Source: Flavobacterium plurextorum (GTDB lineage Bacteria > Bacteroidota > Bacteroidia > Flavobacteriales > Flavobacteriaceae). From it: DNA of 64,000 nt. Shown piece by piece: positions 1-7,535 of this stretch; position 1 is the stretch's first letter, and each line of letters begins with the position of its first letter. Where the stretch lies: contig NZ_MUHD01000030.1 of assembly GCF_002217395.1 (NCBI RefSeq), positions 1-64,000 of the forward strand, in the 5' to 3' direction. Under the pieces are notes generated by a model, which had not been told where the DNA came from, searched no databases, and was given only the letters and a program-made list of their open reading frames with translations. A program made the position numbers and the translations under genes.

Positions 1-21
1 GAAATCTGGAGTTTTTTTTTT
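1..21. terminator. Possible right half of a terminator from the gene before the window
   Basis: The window opens with GAAATCTGGAG followed by a run of eleven T. This looks like the descending arm and U-tract of a rho-independent terminator whose ascending arm lies before base 1. That is inference, since the partner arm cannot be seen. The rest of 22-246 is AT-rich and shows no gene or clear signal. Confidence 0.35.
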
Positions 22-246
22 ATATAATTAATGCGAAAACACGTAAACCAAAAAAAAATTAGACTTAAAATATTTCCTAGAACCTTTTTTCTTTTTATTT
101 GCTATATTTTCAATAATTTATTTAATTTTTAAAAGAAATCAATAATCGAGTAAAATCATTATATTTTGTATTCTGAAAACTAAATAAATTTATTGAATAA
201 CACTAACAAATAGATAAAACAACACCAATAAAACACTATTAACCTA

Positions 247-723
247 ATGAAAACACTTTGTTTAATTCTTATATTTTTGGGATTATCAATAATTGGAATA
301 GAAGCAATAAATGATTTCTCAAAAACTAAAATCTTTTATGCATCGTTGAATCCCGAGAAAAATTACTCTAAAGACATACTGGTAGTAAATGAAAAAATAC
401 CTCCGTCAAATAGCGGGAGCAACAAAACTTCGTGGGTGTTTTATGGTTATTGCAAATCTGATAAACTAAAAAGCGGAATCACAATACCAATAAATATTAT
501 TGAAAGTGGAAGTTTAAACACAAGCCAGATTCCGATTTGGAGAATTAATACGGTAAAAGATAAAATCCTTTATAGAAGACAGAATAATGTAATCAATAGT
601 CCTTTTTCATATGAAATGCGTCAATATTGGGCTACTCCATTATTTATGATTGCAATACTGCCGGCACTATTTTGTTATTTAAACATAAGGCGAAAAGAAG
701 AAAAACATAAACCCGTTACTTAG
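247..723 (+). CDS. Hypothetical membrane-anchored protein, 158 aa
   Basis: I do not recognise a family. The protein starts with a hydrophobic stretch (residues 1-20) that could be a signal peptide or a membrane anchor. A polar, probably extracytoplasmic middle follows (about 21-125). A second hydrophobic segment lies near residues 130-147, then a basic tail rich in Lys, Arg and Glu. This suggests a two-pass protein with a periplasmic loop of about 105 residues. It stands alone, and no terminator is visible before the micro-ORF at 839. Codon use looks like that of neighbouring genes. The ORF is probably real because of its length and topology. The function is unknown. Confidence 0.7.
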   Translation: MKTLCLILIFLGLSIIGIEAINDFSKTKIFYASLNPEKNYSKDILVVNEKIPPSNSGSNKTSWVFYGYCKSDKLKSGITIPINIIESGSLNTSQIPIWRINTVKDKILYRRQNNVINSPFSYEMRQYWATPLFMIAILPALFCYLNIRRKEEKHKPVT

Positions 724-791
724 ATCTATTTTAACATATTATACCGTCATCTCAAAATATCAAAAAAGAAACCCATAATCAAAAAAACTAT

Positions 792-799
792 TATATTTG
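792..799 (+). promoter_or_regulatory. -7 box TATATTTG before the micro-ORF
   Basis: TATATTTG matches the Bacteroidota -7 consensus TAnnTTTG exactly. It lies 39 bases before the ATG at 839. No TTG is visible at the expected -33 position, so support comes from the box alone. Confidence 0.5.
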
Positions 800-838
800 T
801 TTTTCTCAAAAGTGAAATAATTTAAAAACGAAACAATC

Positions 839-916
839 ATGCAAACATCAAAATATACAAGATATGCCGTAATCATTCTGGTAATCTTATTTGTGGTTCT
901 AAGCGTAATAAGCTAA
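839..916 (+). CDS. Micro-ORF encoding a 25-residue single-span membrane peptide
   Basis: An ATG at 839 opens 25 codons ending in TAA at 914-916. The peptide begins MQTSKYTRYAV and continues as an unbroken hydrophobic stretch rich in Ile, Val and Leu to the end. This fits one membrane helix with a positively charged, cytoplasmic N-terminus. A TAnnTTTG box (792-799) precedes it, and a strong terminator (923-954) begins six bases after the stop, so the ORF sits in what looks like its own transcription unit. It is shorter than usual gene-finding limits. The function is unknown. Small single-span peptides in bacteria often modulate membrane complexes, but nothing here identifies a partner. Confidence 0.55.
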   Translation: MQTSKYTRYAVIILVILFVVLSVIS

Positions 917-922
917 AAAACA

Positions 923-954
923 AAAAGCCTTCTGAAAATTCAGAAGGCTTTTTT
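923..954. terminator. Strong bidirectional terminator
   Basis: A 14-bp perfect stem (AAAAGCCTTCTGAA with its complement, loop AA) is flanked by A and T runs. It ends the micro-ORF on the plus strand and can also serve the LamG gene coming from the minus strand. Confidence 0.85.
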
Positions 955-1025
955 ACTATTCCAAAACCTGAGTGCTACTAAAAATATAAAAAACTAACTA
1001 ACTATTTTAAAAATAACGTAATGCC

Positions 1026-1934
1026 TTATTTTGAAGTAATTTTCTTGGCTGGTGAATTTGTAATTTTCAGCAGATAAGTTCCCTCCGGAAGATCATTAAC
1101 ATTCAGTGAACTGGTACTTCCTAACACTTTCTGTCCTTGCGAAAACACTTCAATATTTTTTGTTCCTGCATTTACATCACTATTCGTTATTATAGAACCT
1201 GATGCTGCAGGTTTTGTATTTACTTTAGGTTTAAGAACTGCCGGTTTTGTCAACGTTGCTGCTATAACCACAGCAACTGCTTTAGAGCTATTATAAAGAG
1301 CCGCAACCTGTTGATCTGTCAAAGCAGTATCATAGATCTTTAAATCGTCGATATCAGCGTTAATTCCAACCGTTGTATTCACTTCTCCTAATCTAAAAAT
1401 ATTTCCTTTGGTTGAGCGTGTTATACCGCTTAACGATTTCAATAATTCTCCGTTTCTATATATTTTAGAAGCTGTGCCATCATACGTTATTGTATATTGA
1501 TACCATATATCCTTGCTTAAAGTGGTTGAAACAATAACATCATTTGAAGCACCCCAGCCTGCTAAACTTAAATCTGAATTTGATGATGAGGTACCTTGCT
1601 GTAATAATCCGCAATACTGCGCATTGTAAGCTGTACCGTAGCCCCAAATATAATTCGCCGAAGCTATATCATTAAACTTAACCCAAATACTTACTGTTCT
1701 TGCATTATTTGCCATTGGCAGATTATCAATAACAGCTTCCATAGCCTTGCCATTTAATCTTTGTGCACTTGCAGCAACTCCCGCTCTATCAGCAACAAAA
1801 TTATTTGTTCCGATAAAAGAAGTTGTATTTGCTGTATTATTTAAAGTTCCATTGAAATTAAACTCCTGAATTGGGTTTTGAGCAGTCGCATTCAAATAAC
1901 TTACAAACAAAAATGAGAGTAGTAATTTTTTCAT
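1026..1934 (-). CDS. Secreted LamG-domain protein with type IX secretion C-terminal signal
   Basis: A Sec signal peptide (residues 1-19, ending NATAQ) precedes a concanavalin A-like LamG/laminin G_3 domain at about 24-215. The motifs RTVSIWVKF, YQYTITYDGTASKIYRNG and ADIDDLKIYDTALTDQQVAALY are typical of this fold. After a Thr/Lys/Pro linker (about 216-255), the last 45 residues (IEVFSQGQKVLGSTSSL, then LPEGTYLLKIT) match the type A sorting domain used by the Bacteroidota type IX secretion system. The protein is therefore probably exported and cell-surface attached or released, binding glycans or another ligand. No catalytic domain is present. Its length of 302 residues is short for this class. 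Confidence 0.8.
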   Translation of the reverse strand: MKKLLLSFLFVSYLNATAQNPIQEFNFNGTLNNTANTTSFIGTNNFVADRAGVAASAQRLNGKAMEAVIDNLPMANNARTVSIWVKFNDIASANYIWGYGTAYNAQYCGLLQQGTSSSNSDLSLAGWGASNDVIVSTTLSKDIWYQYTITYDGTASKIYRNGELLKSLSGITRSTKGNIFRLGEVNTTVGINADIDDLKIYDTALTDQQVAALYNSSKAVAVVIAATLTKPAVLKPKVNTKPAASGSIITNSDVNAGTKNIEVFSQGQKVLGSTSSLNVNDLPEGTYLLKITNSPAKKITSK

Positions 1935-2304
1935 GATATGTAGATTTAGGGATTAAAAAAAACATTGTGTCATTTTAACACTGCTAAACTAGATTATTAT
2001 GTTTTTGAGCTGAAATTTATCCGACAACTAACCTAAATAATCGTTCAAATAACCAAAATTGATGATTTTTAACCAACAATTGGAATTATTTATACTACAT
2101 GTTATTATATTAAATTTTTAAACATCTCACAATTAAACTAAAAATTTCTTACGTATAAATACGGTATTCTTATTTGAAACCAAAATATCAGCAATATAAA
2201 AAACCTGAATTTAAGCTCAATCCTAAGATTACAGTAAAACAGTTCCATAAAAAAACTCCATTCGCAAATACGAATGGAGTTCTAATATCTAAAAAAGCAG
2301 CTAT
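1935..2304. other. 370-base gene-free region between the LamG and cysteine-family genes
   Basis: Only the terminator at 2248-2281 is clear. I find no exact TAnnTTTG box on the minus strand for the LamG gene. A short CGTAT/ATACG repeat near 2152-2163 and a GTGT/ACAC pair near 1967-1981 are too weak to interpret. There is no open reading frame of interest. Confidence 0.5.
2248..2281 (-). terminator. Terminator of the cystathionine beta-synthase-like gene
   Basis: The arms ACTCCATTCG (2255-2264) and CGAATGGAGT (2271-2280) pair perfectly over a six-base loop. On the minus strand they are followed by a run of seven T. Confidence 0.85.
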
Positions 2305-3345
2305 CTACTTTACAAATTCAATTTTTTGAGCTTCTTCTTCATTAACACTATCAAAGAAACCTTGTTCGTTCATCCAGTCATCACTGAACACTTTACTCAT
2401 ATAGCGTGAACCATGATCTGGAAAAATTGCTATAATATTGCTGTCTTTTGTAAACTCACCTTCTTCTGCATATTGTTTAATAGCCTGCATTACCGCTCCC
2501 GAAGTATAACCAACAAACAAACCTTCTTTTCGAGTGATCTCTCTAGCTGAGTGTGCACTCTCCTCATCGGTCACTTTCATGAATTTATCGATGATATCAA
2601 AATCTGTTGCTGATGGAATTAAATTTTTCCCTAAACCTTCAATACGGTATGGATAAATTTCTTTGTTATCAAACTCTTTTGTTTCGTGATATTTTTTCAA
2701 TACTGATCCAAAAGCATCAACACCTAAAATTCTAATATTCGGATTTTGCTCTTTTAAGAATTTTGCTGTTCCAGAAATTGTTCCTCCAGTTCCGCTGCAA
2801 GCAATAAGATGTGTAATTTTTCCTTTTGTTTGTTCCCAAATTTCAGGACCTGTAGTGTTGTAGTGAGCATCAATATTTAATTGATTAAAATATTGATTGA
2901 TATAAACTGAACCTTTAGTTTCCTCGTGAAGTCGTTTAGCTACGTTGTAATATGATCTTTCATCGTCTGCAGAAACGTGAGCAGGGCAAACATATACTTT
3001 AGCTCCTAAACTCCTCAACATGTCAATCTTATCTTTGGATGATTTTGAACTTACAGCCAAAATACAATTGTAACCTTTTATAATGCTTACCATTGCCAAA
3101 CTAAAACCTGTGTTACCTGATGTAGTTTCGATAATAGTATCACCTGGTGATAAAATTCCCTTTTTCTCGGCTTCTTCGATAATATATAACGCTATTCTAT
3201 CTTTTGAGGAATGACCTGGATTAAAAGCTTCTACCTTTGCGTAGAAATTTCCTTCTAACTCTTCGGTGATTTTATTTAGCTTAATAAGAGGGGTATTACC
3301 TATTAACTCTAAAACATTATTATAAGCGTTTATTTCTTCTTTCAT
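2305..3345 (-). CDS. PLP-dependent cystathionine beta-synthase / cysteine synthase family enzyme
   Basis: This is a fold-type II PLP enzyme of sulfur amino acid metabolism. NNVLELIGNTPLIKLN at the N-terminus, the PLP lysine in HSSKDR (about residue 49), the phosphate/substrate loop TTSGNTG, and the glycine-rich GTGGTISGTAKFL are all present. The loop reads NPGHSSKDR rather than the NPGGSVKDR of classic O-acetylserine sulfhydrylases. The C-terminus (IFPDHGSRYMSKVFSDDWMNEQGFF) resembles cystathionine beta-synthases without CBS domains. It probably makes cystathionine from serine and homocysteine, or cysteine from an activated serine. A second family member (CysM) lies at 47497. The leader contains a hairpin (3359-3388). 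Confidence 0.8.
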   Translation of the reverse strand: MKEEINAYNNVLELIGNTPLIKLNKITEELEGNFYAKVEAFNPGHSSKDRIALYIIEEAEKKGILSPGDTIIETTSGNTGFSLAMVSIIKGYNCILAVSSKSSKDKIDMLRSLGAKVYVCPAHVSADDERSYYNVAKRLHEETKGSVYINQYFNQLNIDAHYNTTGPEIWEQTKGKITHLIACSGTGGTISGTAKFLKEQNPNIRILGVDAFGSVLKKYHETKEFDNKEIYPYRIEGLGKNLIPSATDFDIIDKFMKVTDEESAHSAREITRKEGLFVGYTSGAVMQAIKQYAEEGEFTKDSNIIAIFPDHGSRYMSKVFSDDWMNEQGFFDSVNEEEAQKIEFVK

Positions 3346-3358
3346 AAAAAAATAGTTA

Positions 3359-3388
3359 ATCGAGGTGGTATTTTAAAATAACCTCGAT
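3359..3388 (-). promoter_or_regulatory. Hairpin plus T-run in the leader of the cystathionine beta-synthase-like gene
   Basis: ATCGAGGT (3359-3366) pairs with ACCTCGAT (3381-3388). On the minus strand a run of seven T (3352-3346) ends exactly at the ATG at 3345. A -7 box lies just upstream (3395-3402), so the hairpin would sit at the very 5' end of the message. It may be the terminator of the oligopeptidase gene, an attenuator, or both. Confidence 0.45.
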
Positions 3389-3394
3389 AGGTTG

Positions 3395-3402
3395 CAAATT
3401 TA
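3395..3402 (-). promoter_or_regulatory. -7 box TAAATTTG for the cystathionine beta-synthase-like gene
   Basis: TAAATTTG on the minus strand is an exact TAnnTTTG match, 50 bases before the ATG. No TTG is found at the usual -33 distance. Confidence 0.45.
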
Positions 3403-3417
3403 ACAAAAAATTTTTAA

Positions 3418-5478
3418 TTAGCTTTTAATTTTTTCTAAATCTAATAAAAAACTAAATTCCTTTGCTAAGTCTCTCAAAGCCTCAAAACGCCCTGAAGCCC
3501 CGCCATGACCAGCATCCATATTGGTATCTAAAAACAAAAAATTATTATTTGTTTTTAAATCTCTCAATTTAGCCACCCATTTGGCTGGTTCCCAATATTG
3601 TACCTGAGAATCGTGCAATCCCGTTGATACATACATATTAGGATAGTTTTGCGCTTTTACATTATCATACGGTGAGTACGACAACATATAATCGTAATAC
3701 TTTTTATTATTTGGGTTTCCCCATTCGTCATATTCTCCGGTTGTAAGCGGAATACTGTCATCCAGCATCGTTGTAATGACATCTACAAAAGGTACCTGAG
3801 CAATAACTCCGTTGTATAATTCTGGAGCTTCATTAACAACAACTCCCATTAAAAGTCCTCCTGCAGATCCTCCTTCAGCATATAAATGTTCAGGAGATGT
3901 ATAGTTTTCGTTAATTACAAATTTAGAGCAATCGATGAAATCTGTAAAGGTATTTTTCTTTTTTAACAGTTTTCCATCTTCATACCATTGTCTTCCTAAG
4001 TCTTCTCCACCTCTAATATGCGCGATCGCATAAACAAAACCGCGGTCTAACAAAGAAAGTCTTGTAGACGAAAAATAAGTATCCATTGTAATTCCGTAAG
4101 AGCCATACGAGTACAATAACAACGGATTTTTTCCATTTTTCTCTAATCCCTTTCTATAAATCATCGAAATTGGCACTTTTACACCATCTCTTGCAGTTGC
4201 CCAAACACGTTCTTCGATATAATTTTCTTTATCAAATTTACCTCCTAAAACCTGCTGCTCTTTTAAGATCTCTTTGGTTTTGGTTTTCATATTAAAATCA
4301 ATTACAGACGATGGTGTTGCAAGCGATTGATAGCTGTATCGCAAAACATCTGTATCAAAATCAATATTAGTTGTGGTATAAGCATTGTAAGTTTCGCTTC
4401 CAAATGGCAGATAATAATCCTGATCATCACCCCAAGGCATAATTCGGATATGATTCAAACCATTTGAGCGTTCTTCTACAACTAAAAAGTTTTTAAAAAT
4501 CTCAATATCTTCTAATAAAACATCTTCGCGATGCGGAATAAGATCTACCCAGTTTTTCTTTCCTGTTTTATTTTCAGGCGTTTTCATTAATTTAAAATTA
4601 GTCGCCTTATCTTTATTCGTCAAGATATAAAAGGAATCTTCGTAGTGCGAAATACTATATTCTAATCCACGAACACGAGGCTGAAAAACTTCAAATTCAC
4701 CATCAGGATTATCTGATTTCAAAATTCTATATTCAGTCGTCAAAGTACTTCCAGAACTTATTACAATGTACTTTCTTGATTTTTCTTTACTTACCGAAAC
4801 ATTAAAAGTATCATCAACTTCATCATAAACCAAAACATCATTTTTAGAATCTGTATTTAATTTATGTCTAAAAATTTTATCTGCTCTTAAAGTAACTTCA
4901 TCTTGTCTGGTATAAAAAATCGTCTTATTATCATTTGCCCAAACAGATCCTCCAGTAGCATTTTCGATTTTATCTGATAATATTTCTCCTGTTTCAAGGT
5001 TTTTGATTTGAATCGTGTAAATCCTTCTTCCAACAATGTCAACTCCAAAAGTGACAAATTTATTATCTGGACTTATACTTAAACCTCCCAATTTAAAATA
5101 AGCATGCCCTTTTGCTAATTCATTACAGTTGAATAAAATTTCTTCATCTGCTGATAGACTGCCTTTTTTTCTGGCGAATATTGGATAATCCTGACCTGTT
5201 TCAAATCTTGTAATATAAAAATATCCGTTGTAAAAATAAGGAACCGATGAATCATCTTCTTTAATTCTCCCCTTCATTTCTTCATACAATGACTCTTGCA
5301 AGTCTTTTGTATGAGCGGTCATTTTTTGATAAAATTCATTCTCTTTATTCAAGTAATCAATAACTTCTGGGTTCTCGCGATCGTTAAGCCAAAAATAATT
5401 ATCTATCCTAGATTCTTTATGTTTCTTTAATGTTTTTGGAATTTCTTTAGCCTTTGGAGCCAATATATCGTTTTGCAT
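3418..5478 (-). CDS. ptrB: Oligopeptidase B (S9A prolyl oligopeptidase family)
   Basis: A 686-residue serine peptidase with an N-terminal seven-bladed propeller (about 70-410) and a C-terminal alpha/beta-hydrolase domain (about 420-686). The catalytic triad is visible as Ser538 in GGSAGG, Asp623 in TGLHDSQV and His658 in DAGHGG. The segment DDSIPLTTGEYDEWGNP is the oligopeptidase B signature. The family cleaves short peptides after Arg or Lys. No signal peptide is seen (MQNDILAPKAKEIPKTLKKH), so a cytoplasmic role in peptide turnover is likely. The length equals the family norm. It is transcribed from the ybaB side and is divergent from ybaB. Confidence 0.92.
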   Translation of the reverse strand: MQNDILAPKAKEIPKTLKKHKESRIDNYFWLNDRENPEVIDYLNKENEFYQKMTAHTKDLQESLYEEMKGRIKEDDSSVPYFYNGYFYITRFETGQDYPIFARKKGSLSADEEILFNCNELAKGHAYFKLGGLSISPDNKFVTFGVDIVGRRIYTIQIKNLETGEILSDKIENATGGSVWANDNKTIFYTRQDEVTLRADKIFRHKLNTDSKNDVLVYDEVDDTFNVSVSKEKSRKYIVISSGSTLTTEYRILKSDNPDGEFEVFQPRVRGLEYSISHYEDSFYILTNKDKATNFKLMKTPENKTGKKNWVDLIPHREDVLLEDIEIFKNFLVVEERSNGLNHIRIMPWGDDQDYYLPFGSETYNAYTTTNIDFDTDVLRYSYQSLATPSSVIDFNMKTKTKEILKEQQVLGGKFDKENYIEERVWATARDGVKVPISMIYRKGLEKNGKNPLLLYSYGSYGITMDTYFSSTRLSLLDRGFVYAIAHIRGGEDLGRQWYEDGKLLKKKNTFTDFIDCSKFVINENYTSPEHLYAEGGSAGGLLMGVVVNEAPELYNGVIAQVPFVDVITTMLDDSIPLTTGEYDEWGNPNNKKYYDYMLSYSPYDNVKAQNYPNMYVSTGLHDSQVQYWEPAKWVAKLRDLKTNNNFLFLDTNMDAGHGGASGRFEALRDLAKEFSFLLDLEKIKS

Positions 5479-5514
5479 TATTTAATTAAGCATTAGTTTT
5501 TAAATACGGAAAGG

Positions 5515-5522
5515 CAAAAATA
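5515..5522 (-). promoter_or_regulatory. -7 box TATTTTTG for ptrB
   Basis: Exact TAnnTTTG match on the minus strand, 37 bases before the ptrB ATG. No -33 TTG is found at the usual distance. Confidence 0.45.
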
Positions 5523-5569
5523 CTACAAACAGAACAGAACGGGAATTAATTTTTTCATAAAATATTCTA

Positions 5570-5599
5570 TTGTAATCATAAAGCAATATACTAATTTTG
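5570..5599 (+). promoter_or_regulatory. Promoter of ybaB (TTG-N19-TAATTTTG)
   Basis: TTG (5570-5572), a 19-base spacer and TAATTTTG (5592-5599) match both elements of the Bacteroidota primary sigma factor promoter. The ATG follows 28 bases after the box. Confidence 0.75.
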
Positions 5600-5627
5600 T
5601 ATGAAATAATTTAAAAATCAACAAAAA

Positions 5628-5948
5628 ATGGATTTAATGGGAATGATGGGAAAACTTAAAGAAACCCAACAAAAAATTGAAGATACAAAGAAACGCCTAG
5701 ATACTGTTTTAATTGACGAACAAAGCGCTGATGGATTATTAAAAGTAACATTAACTGCCAATAGAAAAATAAAAACAATCTCTATAGACGATTCTTTATT
5801 AGAAGACAAAGAACAGCTTGAAGACTATTTAATTGTAACTTTAAACAAAGCAATTGAAAAAGCAACAAGCGTTAACGAAAGAGAATTGGATGCTGTTGCA
5901 AAAATGGATATGCCAATGATTCCAGGAATGGATAATCTTTTTAAATAG
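5628..5948 (+). CDS. YbaB/EbfC family nucleoid-associated protein
   Basis: This 106-residue protein has the YbaB fold order: an N-terminal helix rich in Met, Lys and Gln (MDLMGMMGKLKETQQKIEDTKKRL), a central beta-sheet (LLKVTLTANRKIKTISIDDSLL), then a C-terminal helix (QLEDYLIVTLNKAIEKATSVNERE). Family members dimerise like tweezers, bind DNA and are nucleoid-associated. The length is normal. In many bacteria ybaB sits with dnaX and recR, but here it stands alone with its own promoter. It converges on the threonine aldolase gene across a hairpin flanked by an inverted pair of repeats. Confidence 0.88.
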   Translation: MDLMGMMGKLKETQQKIEDTKKRLDTVLIDEQSADGLLKVTLTANRKIKTISIDDSLLEDKEQLEDYLIVTLNKAIEKATSVNERELDAVAKMDMPMIPGMDNLFK

Positions 5949-5957
5949 TTTTTTTTT

Positions 5958-6125
5958 AAAGGTTCAAAGCTGCAAAGGCCCAAAGATTCAGAGGTTTTCT
6001 TTACTTCATGCACAAAACTTCAATTCTTTAAACAAAAAAAAAAAGACGCATTGCGTCTTTTTTTTTGTCTAACCTTTATTCTCTAAGCCTTTGCTGCTTT
6101 GAATCTTTGCAACTTTGAACCTTTT
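5958..6125. repeat. Inverted pair of CAAAG-type intergenic repeats around a terminator
   Basis: The left arm (5958-5996) starts AAAGGTTCAAAGCTGCAAAG. The reverse complement of the right arm (6071-6125) carries AAAGGTTCAAAGTTGCAAAG, a 19-of-20 match. Between them is the hairpin at 6034-6066. Similar degenerate tracts recur elsewhere in the window (42270, 48385, 50045, 54482, 57860, 63400). Confidence 0.75.
6034..6066. terminator. Bidirectional terminator between ybaB and threonine aldolase
   Basis: AGACGC (6044-6049) and GCGTCT (6053-6058) form a tight stem extended by long A and T runs on both sides. It can end both convergent genes. Confidence 0.85.
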
Positions 6126-6134
6126 TGAAAAAAA

Positions 6135-7154
6135 CTAAATTTTCGAAAGCATTTCCACTACATAACTATGCATAACCTCTTTATAATCTAAATGCGTTAC
6201 AATTCGTAATTTATTGTGTCCTAGAGAGCTTATTATAATATTTTTTTGTTTTAATTTTTCAATCAAAAGCTGATCGCTGTATCCTTCTGCTAAAGAAAAA
6301 ATCAAAATATTAGTTTCTACAGGCTCCACTGAGGCAACCCATGATTTTGTACTTAAAATAGCCCCAATTTCTTTAGCTCTTCTATGATCTTCTGCCAAGC
6401 GTTCAATATTATTTGCCAAAGCATACAATCCCGCTGCTGCCAAATAACCAACTTGACGCATCCCTCCACCTAATATCTTTCTGATTCTCAACGCTCTATG
6501 AATATCAGCTTTGCTTCCAAGCAAAACAGAACCAATTGGCGCTCCTAATCCTTTTGACAAACAAACTGATATAGTATCGAAAATCGCCCCAAATTCTTTT
6601 GGATTTTGTCTTTTTGCTACTAATGCATTCCAAATCCTAGCTCCATCTAAATGGAATTTTAAATTATTTGCATCACAGACTTTTTTTATTTCTCTTAGAT
6701 CTTCTAATTCGTAACAAGCACCACCGCCTTTATTTGTCGTATTTTCTACGCAAACTAAACTTGTTAAAGGACTGTGATAAAATTCAGGATCATTGATCGC
6801 CGCAGCAACCTGTCTCGCATTTATCATTCCGCGATGACCATCTAATAAACAGCAGGAAACTCCGCTGTTAAAAGAAACTCCTCCTCCTTCATAATGATAA
6901 ACATGCGCATATTTATCAGCAATTAACTGCTCACCCGGCTGCGTATGTAGTTTTATTGCTGTTTGGTTTGCCATAGTTCCTGACGGAAAAAAAAGTCCAG
7001 CTTCCATACCAAAAAACTCAGCCACTCTTGTTTCTAATTCGATAACCGTAGGATCCTGTTTGTATACATCATCGCCAACATGAGCGTTAAACATATACTG
7101 AAGCATCTCGTGTGTAGGTTTAGTTATGGTATCGCTAATTAAATTTATTTCCAT
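6135..7154 (-). CDS. ltaE: Low-specificity L-threonine aldolase
   Basis: A PLP enzyme of fold type I that cleaves L-threonine or L-allo-threonine to glycine and acetaldehyde. MEINLISDTITKPTHEML at the N-terminus, GDDVYKQDPTV, the FPSGTMANQ motif, the aspartate motif FHLDGARIWNA and the PLP-lysine motif SVCLSKGLGAPIGSVL are all clear. The length of 339 residues is typical. It probably supplies glycine and acts in the cytoplasm as a tetramer. A TAATTTTG box lies 28 bases upstream of the start. The gene is monocistronic and convergent with ybaB. Confidence 0.93.
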   Translation of the reverse strand: MEINLISDTITKPTHEMLQYMFNAHVGDDVYKQDPTVIELETRVAEFFGMEAGLFFPSGTMANQTAIKLHTQPGEQLIADKYAHVYHYEGGGVSFNSGVSCCLLDGHRGMINARQVAAAINDPEFYHSPLTSLVCVENTTNKGGGACYELEDLREIKKVCDANNLKFHLDGARIWNALVAKRQNPKEFGAIFDTISVCLSKGLGAPIGSVLLGSKADIHRALRIRKILGGGMRQVGYLAAAGLYALANNIERLAEDHRRAKEIGAILSTKSWVASVEPVETNILIFSLAEGYSDQLLIEKLKQKNIIISSLGHNKLRIVTHLDYKEVMHSYVVEMLSKI

Positions 7155-7181
7155 ATAAAACTATATCTTTTTTTTGGACAG

Positions 7182-7189
7182 CAAAATTA
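7182..7189 (-). promoter_or_regulatory. -7 box TAATTTTG for ltaE
   Basis: Exact TAnnTTTG match on the minus strand, 28 bases before the ltaE ATG. The nearest upstream TTG is about 24 bases away, slightly beyond the usual spacer. Confidence 0.5.
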
Positions 7190-7445
7190 CGTATTACTGT
7201 TAGTTTTTGATCGCAAGTTTTAATAAATTTTAACTTGCCTAATAACTATAGAACCAAATTAACGTAATATTTATAAAAAACATATAATTCAGACCTTAAT
7301 AATTCAAAAAATAATCTGTTATTTTTAAAAGCTTTTGCTTCGTCCACAACACATCATTATAAAGTCTAAACAAGTCATTCTCAGACAAACGCTATTTACC
7401 TGTATTATCCTTGATGATTTAATGCAAATTCTAAAAACTATATCT

Positions 7446-7499
7446 TATTTTTGTACAAGGAAATTACGTTGTGAATTTTTAAAACAGTACAAACGTAAT
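7446..7499 (+). promoter_or_regulatory. prfB -7 box and leader inverted repeat
   Basis: TATTTTTG (7446-7453) is an exact -7 box, predicting a leader of about 78 bases. Within that leader, ATTACGTT (7463-7470) and AACGTAAT (7492-7499) are perfect inverted copies 21 bases apart. They could form a leader hairpin. Its role is unknown. Confidence 0.5.
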
Positions 7500-7535
7500 A
7501 ACTGCAAAAAACAAACAAAAAACACTTATTAATTT

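Larger units (their letters stand above)
7155..7535. other. 381-base divergent intergenic region of ltaE and prfB
   Basis: It holds the ltaE -7 box (7182-7189, minus), the prfB -7 box (7446-7453, plus) and an inverted repeat in the prfB leader. A short ORF at 7335-7532 crosses the prfB promoter box and has no recognisable protein features, so I do not call it. Confidence 0.6.

Noticed and set aside
7335..7532. 65-codon plus-strand ORF before prfB
   Set aside because: It crosses the prfB -7 box and leader inverted repeat and has no recognisable protein features.
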